From the NCBI RefSeq assembly GCF_026627925.1, contig NZ_JAPNLE010000006.1, positions 186,001 through 250,000 of the forward strand: 64,000 nt of DNA. Direction: 5' to 3'. Each line of letters begins with the position of its first letter. The first letter of the stretch is position 1. Source of the stretch: Cupriavidus sp. D39. GTDB lineage: Bacteria; Pseudomonadota; Gammaproteobacteria; Burkholderiales; Burkholderiaceae. Positions 17,998-27,832 of the stretch are shown here, one piece after another. Under the pieces are notes generated by a model. It had not been told where the DNA came from. It did no database searches and saw only the letters and a program-made list of their open reading frames with translations. Position numbers and translations under genes: made by a program.

Positions 17998-18225
17998 CTA
18001 GGCCCTGACCACCGCGACGCTGAACGCGCCGTGATCCAGCGCATCCGCAATGGCATCGCAGGCGTGCTGGAAAAAACCGTAATAGGTGCCGCGCCCGTTG
18101 ACCACAATCCGGAACAGGATGATTGTCCGGCTTGGTCCGGAATCGGCTTCCGATATGTTCCCGGGTATGCAAGGGGCGCCCCTCGCAAGGTCATGACCGG
18201 CGTTGAAAGTCGCGATCCAATGCAT
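17998..18225 (-). CDS. Small conserved-looking protein, 75 residues
   Basis: The ATG at 18225 is preceded by GAGGAGGCACG. The protein reads MHWIATFNAGHDLARGAPCI, then IILFRIVVNGRGTYYGFFQH and ACDAIADALDHGAFSVAVVR. Regular alternation suggests a small alpha/beta fold. No domain assigned. The IS30 element lies just downstream of its end. Confidence 0.6.
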   Translation of the reverse strand: MHWIATFNAGHDLARGAPCIPGNISEADSGPSRTIILFRIVVNGRGTYYGFFQHACDAIADALDHGAFSVAVVRA

Positions 18226-18475
18226 CGTGCCTCCTCGAATGGGAACCCGCGCTTACTCTGCCAAAACACCGTGATATCCGGACAGGCCGCACGTGTCTTG
18301 ACGCCGTAAAGTCTGATGTATCGGTCGGGACCTTCCCCTCACCATTGCTGCGTGAATCGCGGTGAATCAGTCCCCGGAAAAAATCATACTCACAATCACG
18401 TACCGAGCCATTAGCCAGATGGATTAGTGCGCCGATGCGCCGGTCTCACACCTTCTCTTTTTGCAAAGGCAGCCG

Positions 18476-18550
18476 CTAGTCGAGGGGTGGCTCGACACCG
18501 TAGACGTCGCACAGAAGCTGGGATTGAACCGGAAGGTAGTTGTTGCACAT
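18476..18550 (-). pseudogene. SRAP (YedK/HMCES-type) N-terminal remnant
   Basis: The 24-codon frame MCNNYLPVQSQLLCDVYGVE ends at a TAG. SRAP proteins start with an essential Met-Cys whose Cys2 crosslinks abasic sites in single-stranded DNA, followed by a Y and an xxFGVEPP-like segment. The position just downstream of dnaE2 fits this DNA-repair role. The rest of the gene is missing. Short, so moderate certainty. Confidence 0.4.
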
Positions 18551-18608
18551 TGTCCGTTCTCCAGGAGTCCTCGAAATCGTATAAGGAAGCGCGCTATATC
18601 TAGCCCCG

Positions 18609-21600
18609 TCAGCAAAAATCTCGCCCGCTGGTCGGCAACCGCCCCAATAGCGGCGTGAGGTCTACCATCCGCTGCGCGACAAGGTGCCGAACCTCGCCCT
18701 CGCATTGCCATTGCCCGAGGACACCGATCAGGCGTGCCCCCAGGACTTCCTTGCGGTACCGCTCCAATACCGATGGCCACACGATGACGTTCACCGTGCC
18801 GGTTTCGTCCTCAATGGTCATGAACAGGACCCCGTTCGCGGTCCCTGGTCGCTGCCGCACCGTGACGATGCCGGCGCCGCGCGCCAGCTGGCGGTTCTGG
18901 TAGCCAAAAAGGGTCGATGCCGGCTCGAAGCGTTGCGCGGCGAGTTGTGCGCGAAGCAGGGCGAGCGGGTGCCGGTTCAGCGTCAGCCCCATGGACCGGT
19001 AATCCCCCACGATCTCCTCGCCCTCGCTTGGCGGCGCAAGGGTGGGCAGCTCCTCCATCAGGTCCGCGGGACGCAACAAGTCCTTGTCGGGCACAGCAAC
19101 GCAGGCCTGCCACAGGGCCTGGCGTCGGTCTCCCGTGAGGGCGCGCAGGGTGTTCCCGGCGGCGAGCACCTGGATGTCGTGCCGGTCCAATGACCCGCGG
19201 CGGGCCAGATCCATGGCGCTTGTGAATGCGCGCACCGAGCGAGCGTCTTCGATGCGCAGAGCGGCTTCTTGCCGCATGCCACGCAGCAGGGACAGGCCAA
19301 GCCGGACCGCCGGCGGCCTGCTCTCGTGCGTCTCCAGCGCCGAATCCCAGCAACTGACGGTGATGTCCGCTGGCAGGACCTCGACGCCATGCCGCTTGGC
19401 ATCCTGCACGAGCTGAGAGGGGCTGTAGAAGCCCATGGGTTGGCTGTTGAGCATGGCGCAGAGGAAAGCCGCTGGCTCATGGCGTTTGAGCCAGGCACTG
19501 GCGTAGACCAGTAGTGCAAAGCTGGCCGAGTGGCTTTCCGGGAAGCCATATTCCCCGAAACCCTGGATCTGCCGGAAGATGCTCTCGGCGAATTCGCGCT
19601 CGTAGCCACGCTCCAACATGCCGGAGATGATGCGGTCGTAATAGCGCTCGAGTCCGCCCTTGCGCTTCCAGGCGGCCATGGCCCGACGCAACTGGTCAGC
19701 CTCGCCGGCCGAGAAGCCGGCCGCGAGCATAGCGACCTGCATCACCTGTTCCTGAAAGATCGGCACGCCGAGCGTGCGCGATAGGGCTTTCTCCATTTCT
19801 GGGCTGGGATAGGTCACCGGTTCCTTGCCTTGCCGGCGACGCAGGTAGGGGTGCACCATGCCGCCCTGCACCGGACCCGGTCGCACGATGGCGACCTCAA
19901 CGACCAGGTCATAGAAGGTGCGCGGCTGCAGCCGGGGCAGCATCGACATTTGCGCCCGGGATTCGACCTGGAACACCCCAACGGTGTCGGCGTGGCAGAG
20001 CATCTCGTAGGTTTCCGGATCCTCGGCGGGGATGTCCTGCAGCTCGAACACCTCACCGCGCTGCTCCGAGACGAGGTCTAGCGCGCGGTGGATGGCGGAC
20101 AGCATGCCCAGCGCCAGCACATCGACCTTGAGCAACCCTACGGCATCCAGATCATCCTTGTCCCACTGGATCACACTGCGATCCGGCATCGCCGCGTTCT
20201 CGATCGGCACGAGACGCGAGAGCTTTCCTCGGGCTAGCACGAAACCGCCGGAATGCTGCGACAGATGTCGCGGAAAGCCCAGCAGCTGCGTCGCCATGTT
20301 GGCCCACCGCTGGGTCAGCTCGCTCTCGATATCGACGCCACTTTCCGCAAAGCGCTTGAGCAGGTCCGCTTTGCCGTCAAACCAGTGATGGGCCTTCGCG
20401 ACCATGTCAACGATGGCCGGGTCGATGCCCAAGGCCTTGCCAGATTCACGCAGCGCACTGCGCGGGCGGTAGGTTGCCACCGCCGCTGCCAGCGCCGCGC
20501 GGGTCCGTCCATACTTGGTGTACAGATACTGGATGACCTCCTCGCGCCGCTGATGCTCAAAATCGACGTCGATATCGGGTGGCTCGCCGCGTTCCTTGCT
20601 GATGAAGCGCTCAAACAGCAGGTTGCCGCGCGCCGGGTCCACTTCGGTGATGCCGAGGCAGTAGCAGACCGCGGAATTGGCCGCGGAGCCGCGACCCTGG
20701 CACAGGATGCGATTGGCGCGGGCGAAGCGGACAATGTCGTATACCGTCAGAAAAAATCGCTCGTACTGCATTTCGCCGATCAGAGCCAGTTCGTGCTCGA
20801 TCTGCGCCTGGACCGGCGCCGGGATGCCTTTGGGAAAGCGGCGGTGGGCGCCGATATAGGTCTCGTCGCGCAGATAGTCCTGTGGGCTAGCTCCCTTGGG
20901 CACCACCTCATCGGGGTACTCGTAGCGCAATTCGTCCAACGAGAACCGGCTGAGGTTGGCGATATGCAAGGATTCCGTCAGTAGGCGGTGCGGGTAGATG
21001 TTGGACAGCCGCAGGCGGGAGCGCAGGTGCTGCTCGGCGTTGGGCGTCAGCCGGTAGCCGCACTCTGGCACAGGCTTGCGCAGCCGGATGGCACTCAGGA
21101 CGTCATGGAGCGGTTTGCGCGAGCGCACATGCATCAGCACGTGGCCGGTGGCCACCACCCGCAAGTGATTCGCCGCGGCCGCCTGCATCACGGCTGCCCG
21201 GTGCATGTCGTCCATCGCACGGTACAGCAGCGTCAGGCCGATCCAGGCGCGGCCCGCGAAAGTCGACGTGATCCACGCGGCCTGGGCATCAAGCCTGTCC
21301 GCCGGCGCGCAATAGTCCGGCGTGAAGAGGATGGTGCAGTCCGGCAGCCCGCGCAGATGAGCGTAGTCGCCCTCGGGCGCATCCAGGTCGCGACGGGTCA
21401 GTAGGTAGGCGCCCTTGCTGGTGCGCGTACGCGCCAGCGTGATGAGTTCGCACAGGTTGCCGTATCCCTCGCGGTTGCGGGCGATCGCGATAAACGACAC
21501 CGCCGGGCTGCCATCGGCATTGACCAGCCGGAAGAAGGCGCCGACCAGCAGCTTGAGGCCATGCTTCTTGGCCTCGGTGTGGGCGCGGACGATTCCGGCC

Positions 21601-21761
21601 AGGGAACATTCGTCGGTGATGGCCAGGGCGCTGTAACCGAGTTGGACCGCGCGCTCGACCAGTTCCTCGGCGCGCGAAGCACCTTCAAGGAACGAGAAAT
21701 TCGAGAGGCAATGAAGCTCGGCGTAGTCGGGTAGGCCGCCGCCGGTCAGCAGGGAATCCAT
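18609..21761 (-). CDS. dnaE2: Error-prone DNA polymerase III alpha subunit (ImuC/DnaE2)
   Basis: 1050 residues, the catalytic subunit of the ImuA-ImuB-DnaE2 mutasome used for SOS translesion synthesis. N-terminal PHP domain (AELHCLSNFSFLEGASRAEE, ITDECSLAGIVRAH), polymerase core with CQGRGSAANSAVCYCLGI and PPDIDVDFEHQRREEVIQYL carrying the catalytic Asp residues, then helix-hairpin-helix (FGEYGFPESHSASFALL) and OB region (GIVTVRQRPGTANG). It lacks the tau/beta-clamp tail of DnaE1, as usual for DnaE2. It starts 9 bases after the imuB stop. Intact. Confidence 0.95.
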   Translation of the reverse strand: MDSLLTGGGLPDYAELHCLSNFSFLEGASRAEELVERAVQLGYSALAITDECSLAGIVRAHTEAKKHGLKLLVGAFFRLVNADGSPAVSFIAIARNREGYGNLCELITLARTRTSKGAYLLTRRDLDAPEGDYAHLRGLPDCTILFTPDYCAPADRLDAQAAWITSTFAGRAWIGLTLLYRAMDDMHRAAVMQAAAANHLRVVATGHVLMHVRSRKPLHDVLSAIRLRKPVPECGYRLTPNAEQHLRSRLRLSNIYPHRLLTESLHIANLSRFSLDELRYEYPDEVVPKGASPQDYLRDETYIGAHRRFPKGIPAPVQAQIEHELALIGEMQYERFFLTVYDIVRFARANRILCQGRGSAANSAVCYCLGITEVDPARGNLLFERFISKERGEPPDIDVDFEHQRREEVIQYLYTKYGRTRAALAAAVATYRPRSALRESGKALGIDPAIVDMVAKAHHWFDGKADLLKRFAESGVDIESELTQRWANMATQLLGFPRHLSQHSGGFVLARGKLSRLVPIENAAMPDRSVIQWDKDDLDAVGLLKVDVLALGMLSAIHRALDLVSEQRGEVFELQDIPAEDPETYEMLCHADTVGVFQVESRAQMSMLPRLQPRTFYDLVVEVAIVRPGPVQGGMVHPYLRRRQGKEPVTYPSPEMEKALSRTLGVPIFQEQVMQVAMLAAGFSAGEADQLRRAMAAWKRKGGLERYYDRIISGMLERGYEREFAESIFRQIQGFGEYGFPESHSASFALLVYASAWLKRHEPAAFLCAMLNSQPMGFYSPSQLVQDAKRHGVEVLPADITVSCWDSALETHESRPPAVRLGLSLLRGMRQEAALRIEDARSVRAFTSAMDLARRGSLDRHDIQVLAAGNTLRALTGDRRQALWQACVAVPDKDLLRPADLMEELPTLAPPSEGEEIVGDYRSMGLTLNRHPLALLRAQLAAQRFEPASTLFGYQNRQLARGAGIVTVRQRPGTANGVLFMTIEDETGTVNVIVWPSVLERYRKEVLGARLIGVLGQWQCEGEVRHLVAQRMVDLTPLLGRLPTSGRDFC

Positions 21762-21770
21762 GGCGTTGCC

Positions 21771-23234
21771 TCACCCGAACAGGCCGTGCAGGTACCACTG
21801 CGCCTCGTCGCCCTCGCGGCTACCCCTGCGCTCCTGGTACACCCAGTAGTGAGCGTGATCCCGGCCCTCGGCCACGTAGTAGTCCCGCGTCACCACCTCG
21901 CCCGCCCACCATCCCGCCTCGATGCGCTCCGGCGGCGAGACCATGCGCAGCGGCGAGCCGTAGAACGGCCGGTGATCGCGGATCAGCAGTGCGATCGGCT
22001 TGTCGAGCAACCAGGTCGGGCGGGGCAGTCGCGGCGCCTCGATGGTGGGCCCAGGCTTGCCGACGGCTGATACCCACGCATTGGCGACCTCGGGGCGATA
22101 GTCCGCCCGCATCTCGGGGCGCAGGATGTTCTCCGCACCGAGACGCGCCGCAAGCAGCTCCATCACGAGCGCGTGGTCTTCCGGCGTGCCGCCCGGCTCC
22201 GGGAACAAGGTCTCGCTGGGCGGTGCCTTGGCCTGGACGTCGGTCACGGTCAGGCGCACCGCAATCATTGGCGCCTCGACCTGCAACTGCGCCAGCCGCT
22301 CGCGCAGCAGTCGCACCAGGTGATCCTCGCTCCAACTGGGCTCGGCCAGCGCGATTTCGATCACCGTGGGCGGCAGGGCTTCCCGGCCACGCTCGTGCTG
22401 CAGGTCGAGCGTGATCTTCGTCACCGCCAGCTGATGGGCTGTCAGCCACCCGATCATCTGGACGATCAGGCCGCGGGCGTAGAGTAGGGTGGCCTCCGCG
22501 TGCTCAATGCGGTCCGGCAACTCGACGCGCGCACTGAAGGCGGGCGGCGCTTCGAGCCAGTCAAAGATCTCCGGGGCCTGTCCGAGTGCCCGGTCCATGG
22601 CCTCGTTTACCCCGGCGCCGCACCGACGTTGCAGGCCAGCGCGCGGCAAGCGGCGCAGGTCACCGAGGGTGCGACACCCCAGGCCATCAAGCCATTCCAG
22701 ATAGGGACGTGCTGCCGGTAGTGTCGCGACGGGCAGCTCGACCACTTGCCGCTCCAGGGAGGTCGCCTTGAGCGCCTGGCCGCCGCCGGCGCGGGCCAGT
22801 AGCCACGCCCCCTGGGCGGTCGGCGCACAGCCCAGTGCTGTCGTAAAGCCGAGCGCCATCGCAGCGTCCCGGATCCTGCGTCGCAGCCGGCGCACGCCGC
22901 CGAACAGGCGAAGGCTGGCCGAGACGTCCACCAGTACGGTGGCTTCCTCGGCCTCCACCACGCTAGGTGAGAATTGCAGCAGGGTCATTGCCACGCGACT
23001 CAGCGCATCGCCCTCTTTTTCAGGGGCGCGATCGAGGAGCAGCGTTTGCGGCGCCATCGTTTGGACGCCGCCGCGGCGCATCGCTGGCCGCACGCCACCA
23101 GCAAGGGCGAGGCGCGAGGCGAGGTGCACGCGGTCCTTGTCCAGCACGGCCACCGCCAGTTCAATGGACCAGTTCGGCCGGAACACTTCGATGGACAGGT
23201 TGGGCAGGTACAGGCAGATCCAGAGGCGCAGCAT
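21771..23234 (-). CDS. imuB: Y-family-like DNA polymerase accessory ImuB
   Basis: About 487 residues from the ATG at 23234 (MLRLWICLYLPNLSIEVFRP). Y-family palm-like region with LVDVSASLRLFGGVRRLRRR and a fingers/HhH segment (LEWLDGLGCRTLGDLRRLPR). ImuB is a catalytically inactive Pol IV relative that links DnaE2 to the beta clamp. Middle gene of imuA-imuB-dnaE2; its start overlaps the imuA 3' end by 74 bases. Expected to be LexA-controlled. Confidence 0.9.
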   Translation of the reverse strand: MLRLWICLYLPNLSIEVFRPNWSIELAVAVLDKDRVHLASRLALAGGVRPAMRRGGVQTMAPQTLLLDRAPEKEGDALSRVAMTLLQFSPSVVEAEEATVLVDVSASLRLFGGVRRLRRRIRDAAMALGFTTALGCAPTAQGAWLLARAGGGQALKATSLERQVVELPVATLPAARPYLEWLDGLGCRTLGDLRRLPRAGLQRRCGAGVNEAMDRALGQAPEIFDWLEAPPAFSARVELPDRIEHAEATLLYARGLIVQMIGWLTAHQLAVTKITLDLQHERGREALPPTVIEIALAEPSWSEDHLVRLLRERLAQLQVEAPMIAVRLTVTDVQAKAPPSETLFPEPGGTPEDHALVMELLAARLGAENILRPEMRADYRPEVANAWVSAVGKPGPTIEAPRLPRPTWLLDKPIALLIRDHRPFYGSPLRMVSPPERIEAGWWAGEVVTRDYYVAEGRDHAHYWVYQERRGSREGDEAQWYLHGLFG

Positions 23235-23865
23235 GACGATGAAGCAGGATCGGCGACGGCTCCAGCTGGACGCGCAATGGCTCATCCTGTTGGGGGCCGC
23301 GCCGCTTAATGAAGGTGAGGTCGACGCCGCCCTCGGCCGGCGTCACGCCGATGCGCAAGGAGGCGGGCGACGCGTCGCGCGCGCAGGCCATTGGCCGCAC
23401 CAGGCAGAACAGCGTCTCGCCGCTCTGCGCGGCCAGATGTAGGCGGCGCAGGGCGTCGTTGCGGACGTTCGGTTGCCAAAGGAGGAGGGCGCCACAGGTA
23501 CCGGCACGCAGCAGCTGCTCCGCCGCCCATAGGGCGTCGGCCGTCCGTTGGCCGCGAATCCAGAGCAGTTGCTGCGGCGGTAGCCCCAGATTCGCGAAAG
23601 CGAGCGCCTGCGGCGTATGTGGCGGCTGGATCATTGCGATTGGCCGCTTCGAGACCTCGACCAAGGCAGGGCGCAGTAGCCGCATCTCCCCCACACCAGC
23701 TTGCTGGACGAGCAGTTCCACCAGCGTGCCGGTCGGCCAGCCGCCGCCCGGGAGCGCACGCGACAGCATCGGGTAGCCGGTGGTGACGGTTCGCCCGGCT
23801 GCCCGAGCCAACTGCGAGGCTCGCCATAAGGCGGGGTGGATGGATTCAGGGGCAGGGCAGGTCAT
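23161..23865 (-). CDS. imuA: ImuA, RecA-like mutasome protein
   Basis: 234 residues, ATG at 23865. RecA-fold relative: YPMLSRALPGGGWPTGTLVE is the degenerate Walker-A region, then LLRPALVEVSKRPIAMIQPP and QQLLWIRGQRTADALWAAEQ. ImuA interacts with ImuB and tunes mutasome access to RecA filaments. First gene of the SOS operon, preceded at 23898 by a perfect LexA box. Intact. Confidence 0.9.
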   Translation of the reverse strand: MTCPAPESIHPALWRASQLARAAGRTVTTGYPMLSRALPGGGWPTGTLVELLVQQAGVGEMRLLRPALVEVSKRPIAMIQPPHTPQALAFANLGLPPQQLLWIRGQRTADALWAAEQLLRAGTCGALLLWQPNVRNDALRRLHLAAQSGETLFCLVRPMACARDASPASLRIGVTPAEGGVDLTFIKRRGPQQDEPLRVQLEPSPILLHRHAAPLDLPVPAQPVHRSVPAELVH

Positions 23866-23897
23866 GACGGATTCGTGAGTAGCTAAGAACCAGTGTA

Positions 23898-23913
23898 CTG
23901 TACATTTATACAG
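23898..23913. promoter_or_regulatory. LexA (SOS) box of imuA-imuB-dnaE2
   Basis: CTGTACATTTATACAG matches CTGT-N8-ACAG exactly, and the flanks TA/TG are close to the extended proteobacterial consensus. On the minus strand it contains TATAAA, a plausible -10 box, 33 bases before the imuA ATG. Confidence 0.85.
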
Positions 23914-24525
23914 TGGTCACGCCCAATATTGAAAGTGCTGGTAGAGGCCCTTAATAGCTGTGGGAAATCGGAATTAGCTGGGCTACGTGCGTTTTTGCTG
24001 GGCCGGAAATCCGGAATTAGCTGGATTGCCGCGCAGCCGATGCAGGCGCGTGATGCTCAACGGTGACGATGGACGGCCGCTTTCGGACCCACCCGCACGG
24101 CGGGCGCATCAGGTTCGGCAAGGTTCCCTGCATTTAGGAGATGGCTTCTTCGTCCGCCAGAAGGGCTTCGAGACGAGCGCCATCGATTGTGCGTTTGGTG
24201 AAGGCATAGACGCCGCGCGCTGCGAACAACCATGCCTTGTCCGCACTGTTGTGATAGCGCAGGTTGTACGCCTCCCCGTCCACGCTCTGCCCACCGCCGC
24301 GCCACCTCGAGTTCGGACCGCAGGCGCGCTCCCGCGCCACCTGCCTTTCCGCTACCGCCTGCTGCGCGTCCACCCACTGCCGGCTGAGAGCCCGTCTGAT
24401 AATTCAAGGATGGGCGATTCTGCGTAGCAGCAGCCCGGAGCGCTCCCGGCAACGTTACATGTTGGGCAATCCATCGATTCGTTAGGACTCTAACCCAGCG
24501 AATTCGGCTTCCCTGTATCCCTTCA
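23914..24525. other. Remnant-like stretch between imuA and the next gene
   Basis: No confident gene. A motif ggaattagctgg occurs twice (around 23970 and 24012). A minus-strand frame (24134-24373) reads NLRYHNSADKAWLFAARGVY and FTKRTIDGARLEALLADEEA, clean but unrecognised, and could be the remains of a gene. Confidence 0.35.
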
Positions 24526-24771
24526 TCAATCGGGAGCGCTGCCAAAGATCTCGGAGATCAGGTCCTGTTCGAACTCTGCCGGCCAAAACTCACGAGGGCC
24601 TGCCGCATATTGCATTAGCGCTCCTGTCTCGGGCCTAAGGACACTGACCAATCGGACCTGGGTTTCAGTGGAGTCACAGACGCTGAAGTCCGCGGCGATG
24701 AATCCGTGCCGCCGGCAGGCGTGGGCAAAGGCTTCGCGCTCCGCAGTAGGAAACGTCTCAAGATTTGTCAT
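24526..24771 (-). CDS. Short conserved protein, member 1 of a four-copy family
   Basis: 81 residues from the ATG at 24771, preceded by GGAGGC. MTNLETFPTAEREAFAHACR followed by HGFIAADFSVCDST, then QVRLVSVLRPETGALMQYA and FWPAEFEQDLISEIFGSAPD. Three further copies occur at 41096-41339, 56516-56625 and 61344-61597, each damaged; this one is intact. No domain recognised. It lies 29 bases downstream of the ligD stop. Confidence 0.65.
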   Translation of the reverse strand: MTNLETFPTAEREAFAHACRRHGFIAADFSVCDSTETQVRLVSVLRPETGALMQYAAGPREFWPAEFEQDLISEIFGSAPD

Positions 24772-24800
24772 AAGAAAGCCTCCACACATTTCCATCCCGC

Positions 24801-27343
24801 CTAACTTGCCATTTTCCGGATGGCGGAACTCAGTTGTTGCTTCTTTCCGGTATCAGAATATCCGGCCCACGGATCGACATAGCCGACGGCTTCAACGCGC
24901 TGCACGGCAGTCCGGATCGTCCAATGATCGCCTCCTGTCAGCTCCTCCAGCTCCTCCCAGGCTACAGGCATCGAGACCCCAAGCCCGGGCCTGGCGCGAG
25001 CCGAGAACGGGGATGCTGTGGTTGCGCCGTGCCCGTTGCGCAGGTAGTCGATAAAGATCTTTCCCACCCGATTGCGTGGCCCGCTTTTAGCGACGAAGCG
25101 CTGGGGGATGGTCCGCGCAATATGGACGACGACGTCCTGCGAGAATGTCTTGACGGTGTCCCATGGCAGGCGAGGAGCGATCGGCACGACGACGTGTAGG
25201 CCCTTGCCTCCGCTGGTCTTGAGAAAGCTCACCAGGCCAAGCTCATCCAGCATAGCCTTCGTCAGCATTGCTGCCTCGAGCATATGCTGCCAGGGCGCAC
25301 CCTCGCCGGGGTCCAGGTCAAAGATGATGCGATCCGGCTTATCGATGCTGCGTTTGGTCGCGTTCCAGGTGTGGAACTCGATCACGTTCAGCTGAGCAGC
25401 TGAGACGATGGCCGACACACTTCCCACCTCAAGCAGGGCCGGATGGTCTGCCCATAGGGACGGGTCCAGCACGTTCATGCCCGGGATCTTGCTTGCCTCC
25501 GTATGCTTCTGGAAGAATAGCTCACCACCGATACCGGAGGGGCCGCGCACCAGGGAGACGGGTCGGCCGCGCAGGTGCGGGAGCAGGTGCGGCGCGATGG
25601 CCTCGTAGAAGCCGACCAGGTCGCCTTTCGTCAGCCCGGTCGTTGGGTCAATCACGCGTTCCGCGTTGGTGACCTTCACCGAGAGAGCCGGGCGCGGCCG
25701 CGGTGGCTCCACCTCCACTGGCCGCTCCCGCGTCACGCTGCCCGGTTCCTTGTCCGCGCGCAGGGCATGGAAGACCGCATGCCGTACTCGACCCTCTTCG
25801 GTCCACTCGGCGAACGAGATCTCGGCGACCAGCTTCGGCTTGACCCATCGGCCGGCTAAACGCGGTGGCGGCTTCTCGAAGGGACAGGCTGGCACTTCAA
25901 GCTCGCTCAGCAGTGCGAGCAGCTTGGTCAGCATGCGCGAATCGAGGCCGCTTCCCACGCTGCCCGCATAGCGCAACTTGCCGGCTTCATCGTGCACGCC
26001 AAGCAAAAGCGCGCCCAGGCCATGCCGGCTTCCCTTCGGGGCCGTGAATCCGCAGATGACGAACTCTTGCCGCTTCGCGCATTTGAGCTTGATCCAACTC
26101 GGCGCCCGGGCCGAGACGTATGGCGCGTCGACGCGCTTGCCAATCAGCCCCTCCAGGCCCATCTGGCACGCTGCGGCAAGAAGGTCGTCCGGCGTGCCCT
26201 CAAAGGCCTCGCTGTACCTGACTCGCATTGCAACTGGCACGGCCACCACCTCCTTCAGCAGCGCCCTGCGTTCGGCCAAGGGAACTTGCCGTAGGTCGTG
26301 GCCCTCGAAGAAGGGGAGGTCAAAGACGAAGTACTGGATGTCCTCCACCCGCGACCTTTCAAAGGCATTCTGCAGCGCCTGGAAATCCGTGGCGCCCTTG
26401 TCGCTCAGAATGACAATCTCACCATCTAGCCAACCTGAGCCAAGGTCGAGAGTCCCGATTTCCGTCGCGAGCGATTTGAGGCGAGCGGTCCAGTCATGAC
26501 CGTTTCTGGTAAAGAGGCGGATGTCCTTGCCGTCGACGCGGGCCAGCAGCCGGTATCCGTCGAACTTGATCTCATAGGCCCATTGTTCGGCGTTGCGCGG
26601 CACCGCTGAAGCGAGCATCGCGAGTTGCGGGGCCAAGGCAAGCGGAAGGGGGCAGGGCGTGCTGCAGCGGGTAGTGCCTGGCGGCCCTGCGCCGGGCGCG
26701 AGCGACGCTGCTTTGGCACGGCAGTCGTCGCTTTACCACCGGCACCCGATCTGCTGTTGACCTTGTCCAGCACGCTGTCCGGCAGGGCTTCGGTGATGTC
26801 GTACTCCGCGGCGGAGCGCGCAAACGCATCCCGCTCTTTGATCAAGAGCCACGGTTCCTGACGCTCGTCGCCGCGGCCGTGCATCCTGACCAAGGTCCAA
26901 TGGCCATGTAGCTTCTCACCTTGCAGCTCGAACTTCAGCTTGCCGCTGTGGTAGCCGGCCACTGGATCGCCAACCGGCGTCCACGTCCCTCGATCCCAAA
27001 CGATGACGGTGCCGGCCCCGTACTGCTTGGGCGGGATCACGCCCTCGAAGCTCGCATAATCCAGCGGGTGATCCTCGACATGTACGGCCATTCGCTTCTC
27101 AGCAGGATCCAAGCTGGGTCCCTTGGGGATCGCCCAGCTCTTGAGGGTACCCTCCAGTTCGAGACGAAAGTCATAGTGGAGCCGGCGAGCCGCATGCTTC
27201 TGCACGACAAAGTTCATCGCGCCGCCGGCGGCGGACGCGAGCGACCCCGCGGCCTCGCCGCTCGGCTCCGTCGTGGCCGCGAAGTCACGCTTCTGGCGAT
27301 ACCGCTCCAGGCTGCGCGCTTTGGTAGACGCAGACTTGGCCAC
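24801..27343 (-). CDS. ligD: ATP-dependent DNA ligase D (PE-LIG-POL), one-base frameshift
   Basis: Multifunctional NHEJ enzyme, about 847 residues if joined. Phosphoesterase domain: VVQKHAARRLHYDFRLELEG, VEDHPLDYASFEGVIP. Ligase domain: YEIKFDGYRLLARVDG (motif I, nucleophilic Lys) and LIGKRVDAPY, WIKLKC. Polymerase/primase domain: GELFFQKHTEASKIPGM, RIIFDLDPGE (D-x-D) and TSGGKGLHVVVP. The frame changes between residues about 220 and 240: one more G in the run 26648-26652 fuses both halves (24801-26636 and 26653-27343). It may be a sequencing error or a split gene. GTG start at 27343, 9 bases after the DUF2188 stop. Confidence 0.85.
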
Positions 27344-27352
27344 GGATTGAAG

Positions 27353-27577
27353 CTAGCCTTTCACGTCGCGGGGATCGTGTCCGTAGCTGTTGCGCATCCG
27401 GATTTTCCCATCTCGCCCATGCACGAGCAGTTCGACCTTGTCTTGCTCTGCCTCGGCAGTGCCGGCGGCGATCGCCTGCTCCTGGTCGTCATGCTGGGAG
27501 GACGGTTGATTAGCGCCCTCGCGAATCACGTGCCATTTATCGCCGTGTGGAACGACGTGCACATTCTTGTTTGCCAT
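27353..27577 (-). CDS. DUF2188 small protein linked to ligD
   Basis: 74 residues from ATG 27577 after GGAGACAGACTC. MANKNVHVVPHGDKWHVIRE, then ELLVHGRDGKIRMRNSYGHD are the typical HVVPHxxxWxV...LVxHGRDG signature. DUF2188 proteins often sit in ku/ligD or stress loci; their role is unknown. First gene of the DUF2188-ligD pair, divergent from ku. A second copy with a long tail is at 54023. Confidence 0.8.
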   Translation of the reverse strand: MANKNVHVVPHGDKWHVIREGANQPSSQHDDQEQAIAAGTAEAEQDKVELLVHGRDGKIRMRNSYGHDPRDVKG

Positions 27578-27614
27578 GAGTCTGTCTCCGGTGGATGGCT
27601 GTGATCGAAGTATT

Positions 27615-27632
27615 TTCCCCGGGGCCGGGGAA
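27615..27632. promoter_or_regulatory. Perfect palindrome in the ligD/ku divergent region
   Basis: TTCCCCGG-GG-CCGGGGAA is an 8-bp perfect inverted repeat with a 2-bp centre. It lies 38 bases upstream of the DUF2188 start and 27 bases from the neighbouring palindrome (centre to centre). Confidence 0.6.
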
Positions 27633-27640
27633 GACAATAA

Positions 27641-27659
27641 GCCGATGTCCGACATTGGC
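27641..27659. promoter_or_regulatory. Second palindrome in the ligD/ku divergent region
   Basis: GCCGATGTC-C-GACATTGGC is a 19-bp dyad matching at 8 of 9 arm positions. Together with the site at 27615 it is a candidate operator pair controlling both divergent NHEJ transcripts. Confidence 0.6.
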
Positions 27660-27832
27660 TTGCAAGGGTGCTGTGCATGCAAACCAAAAACTACACGCAC
27701 ACGAGCGTCGCGCCCTGCACATGCCTTTCCGCAAGTGCTTGCCTATCCCCAAGGGGAACCCGCAGCGTCGTCATTCCTGCGGGCACGATCTAAGCTTGGA
27801 TTGGTGTACTTCCGCCCAGCACGGTGATCGCT

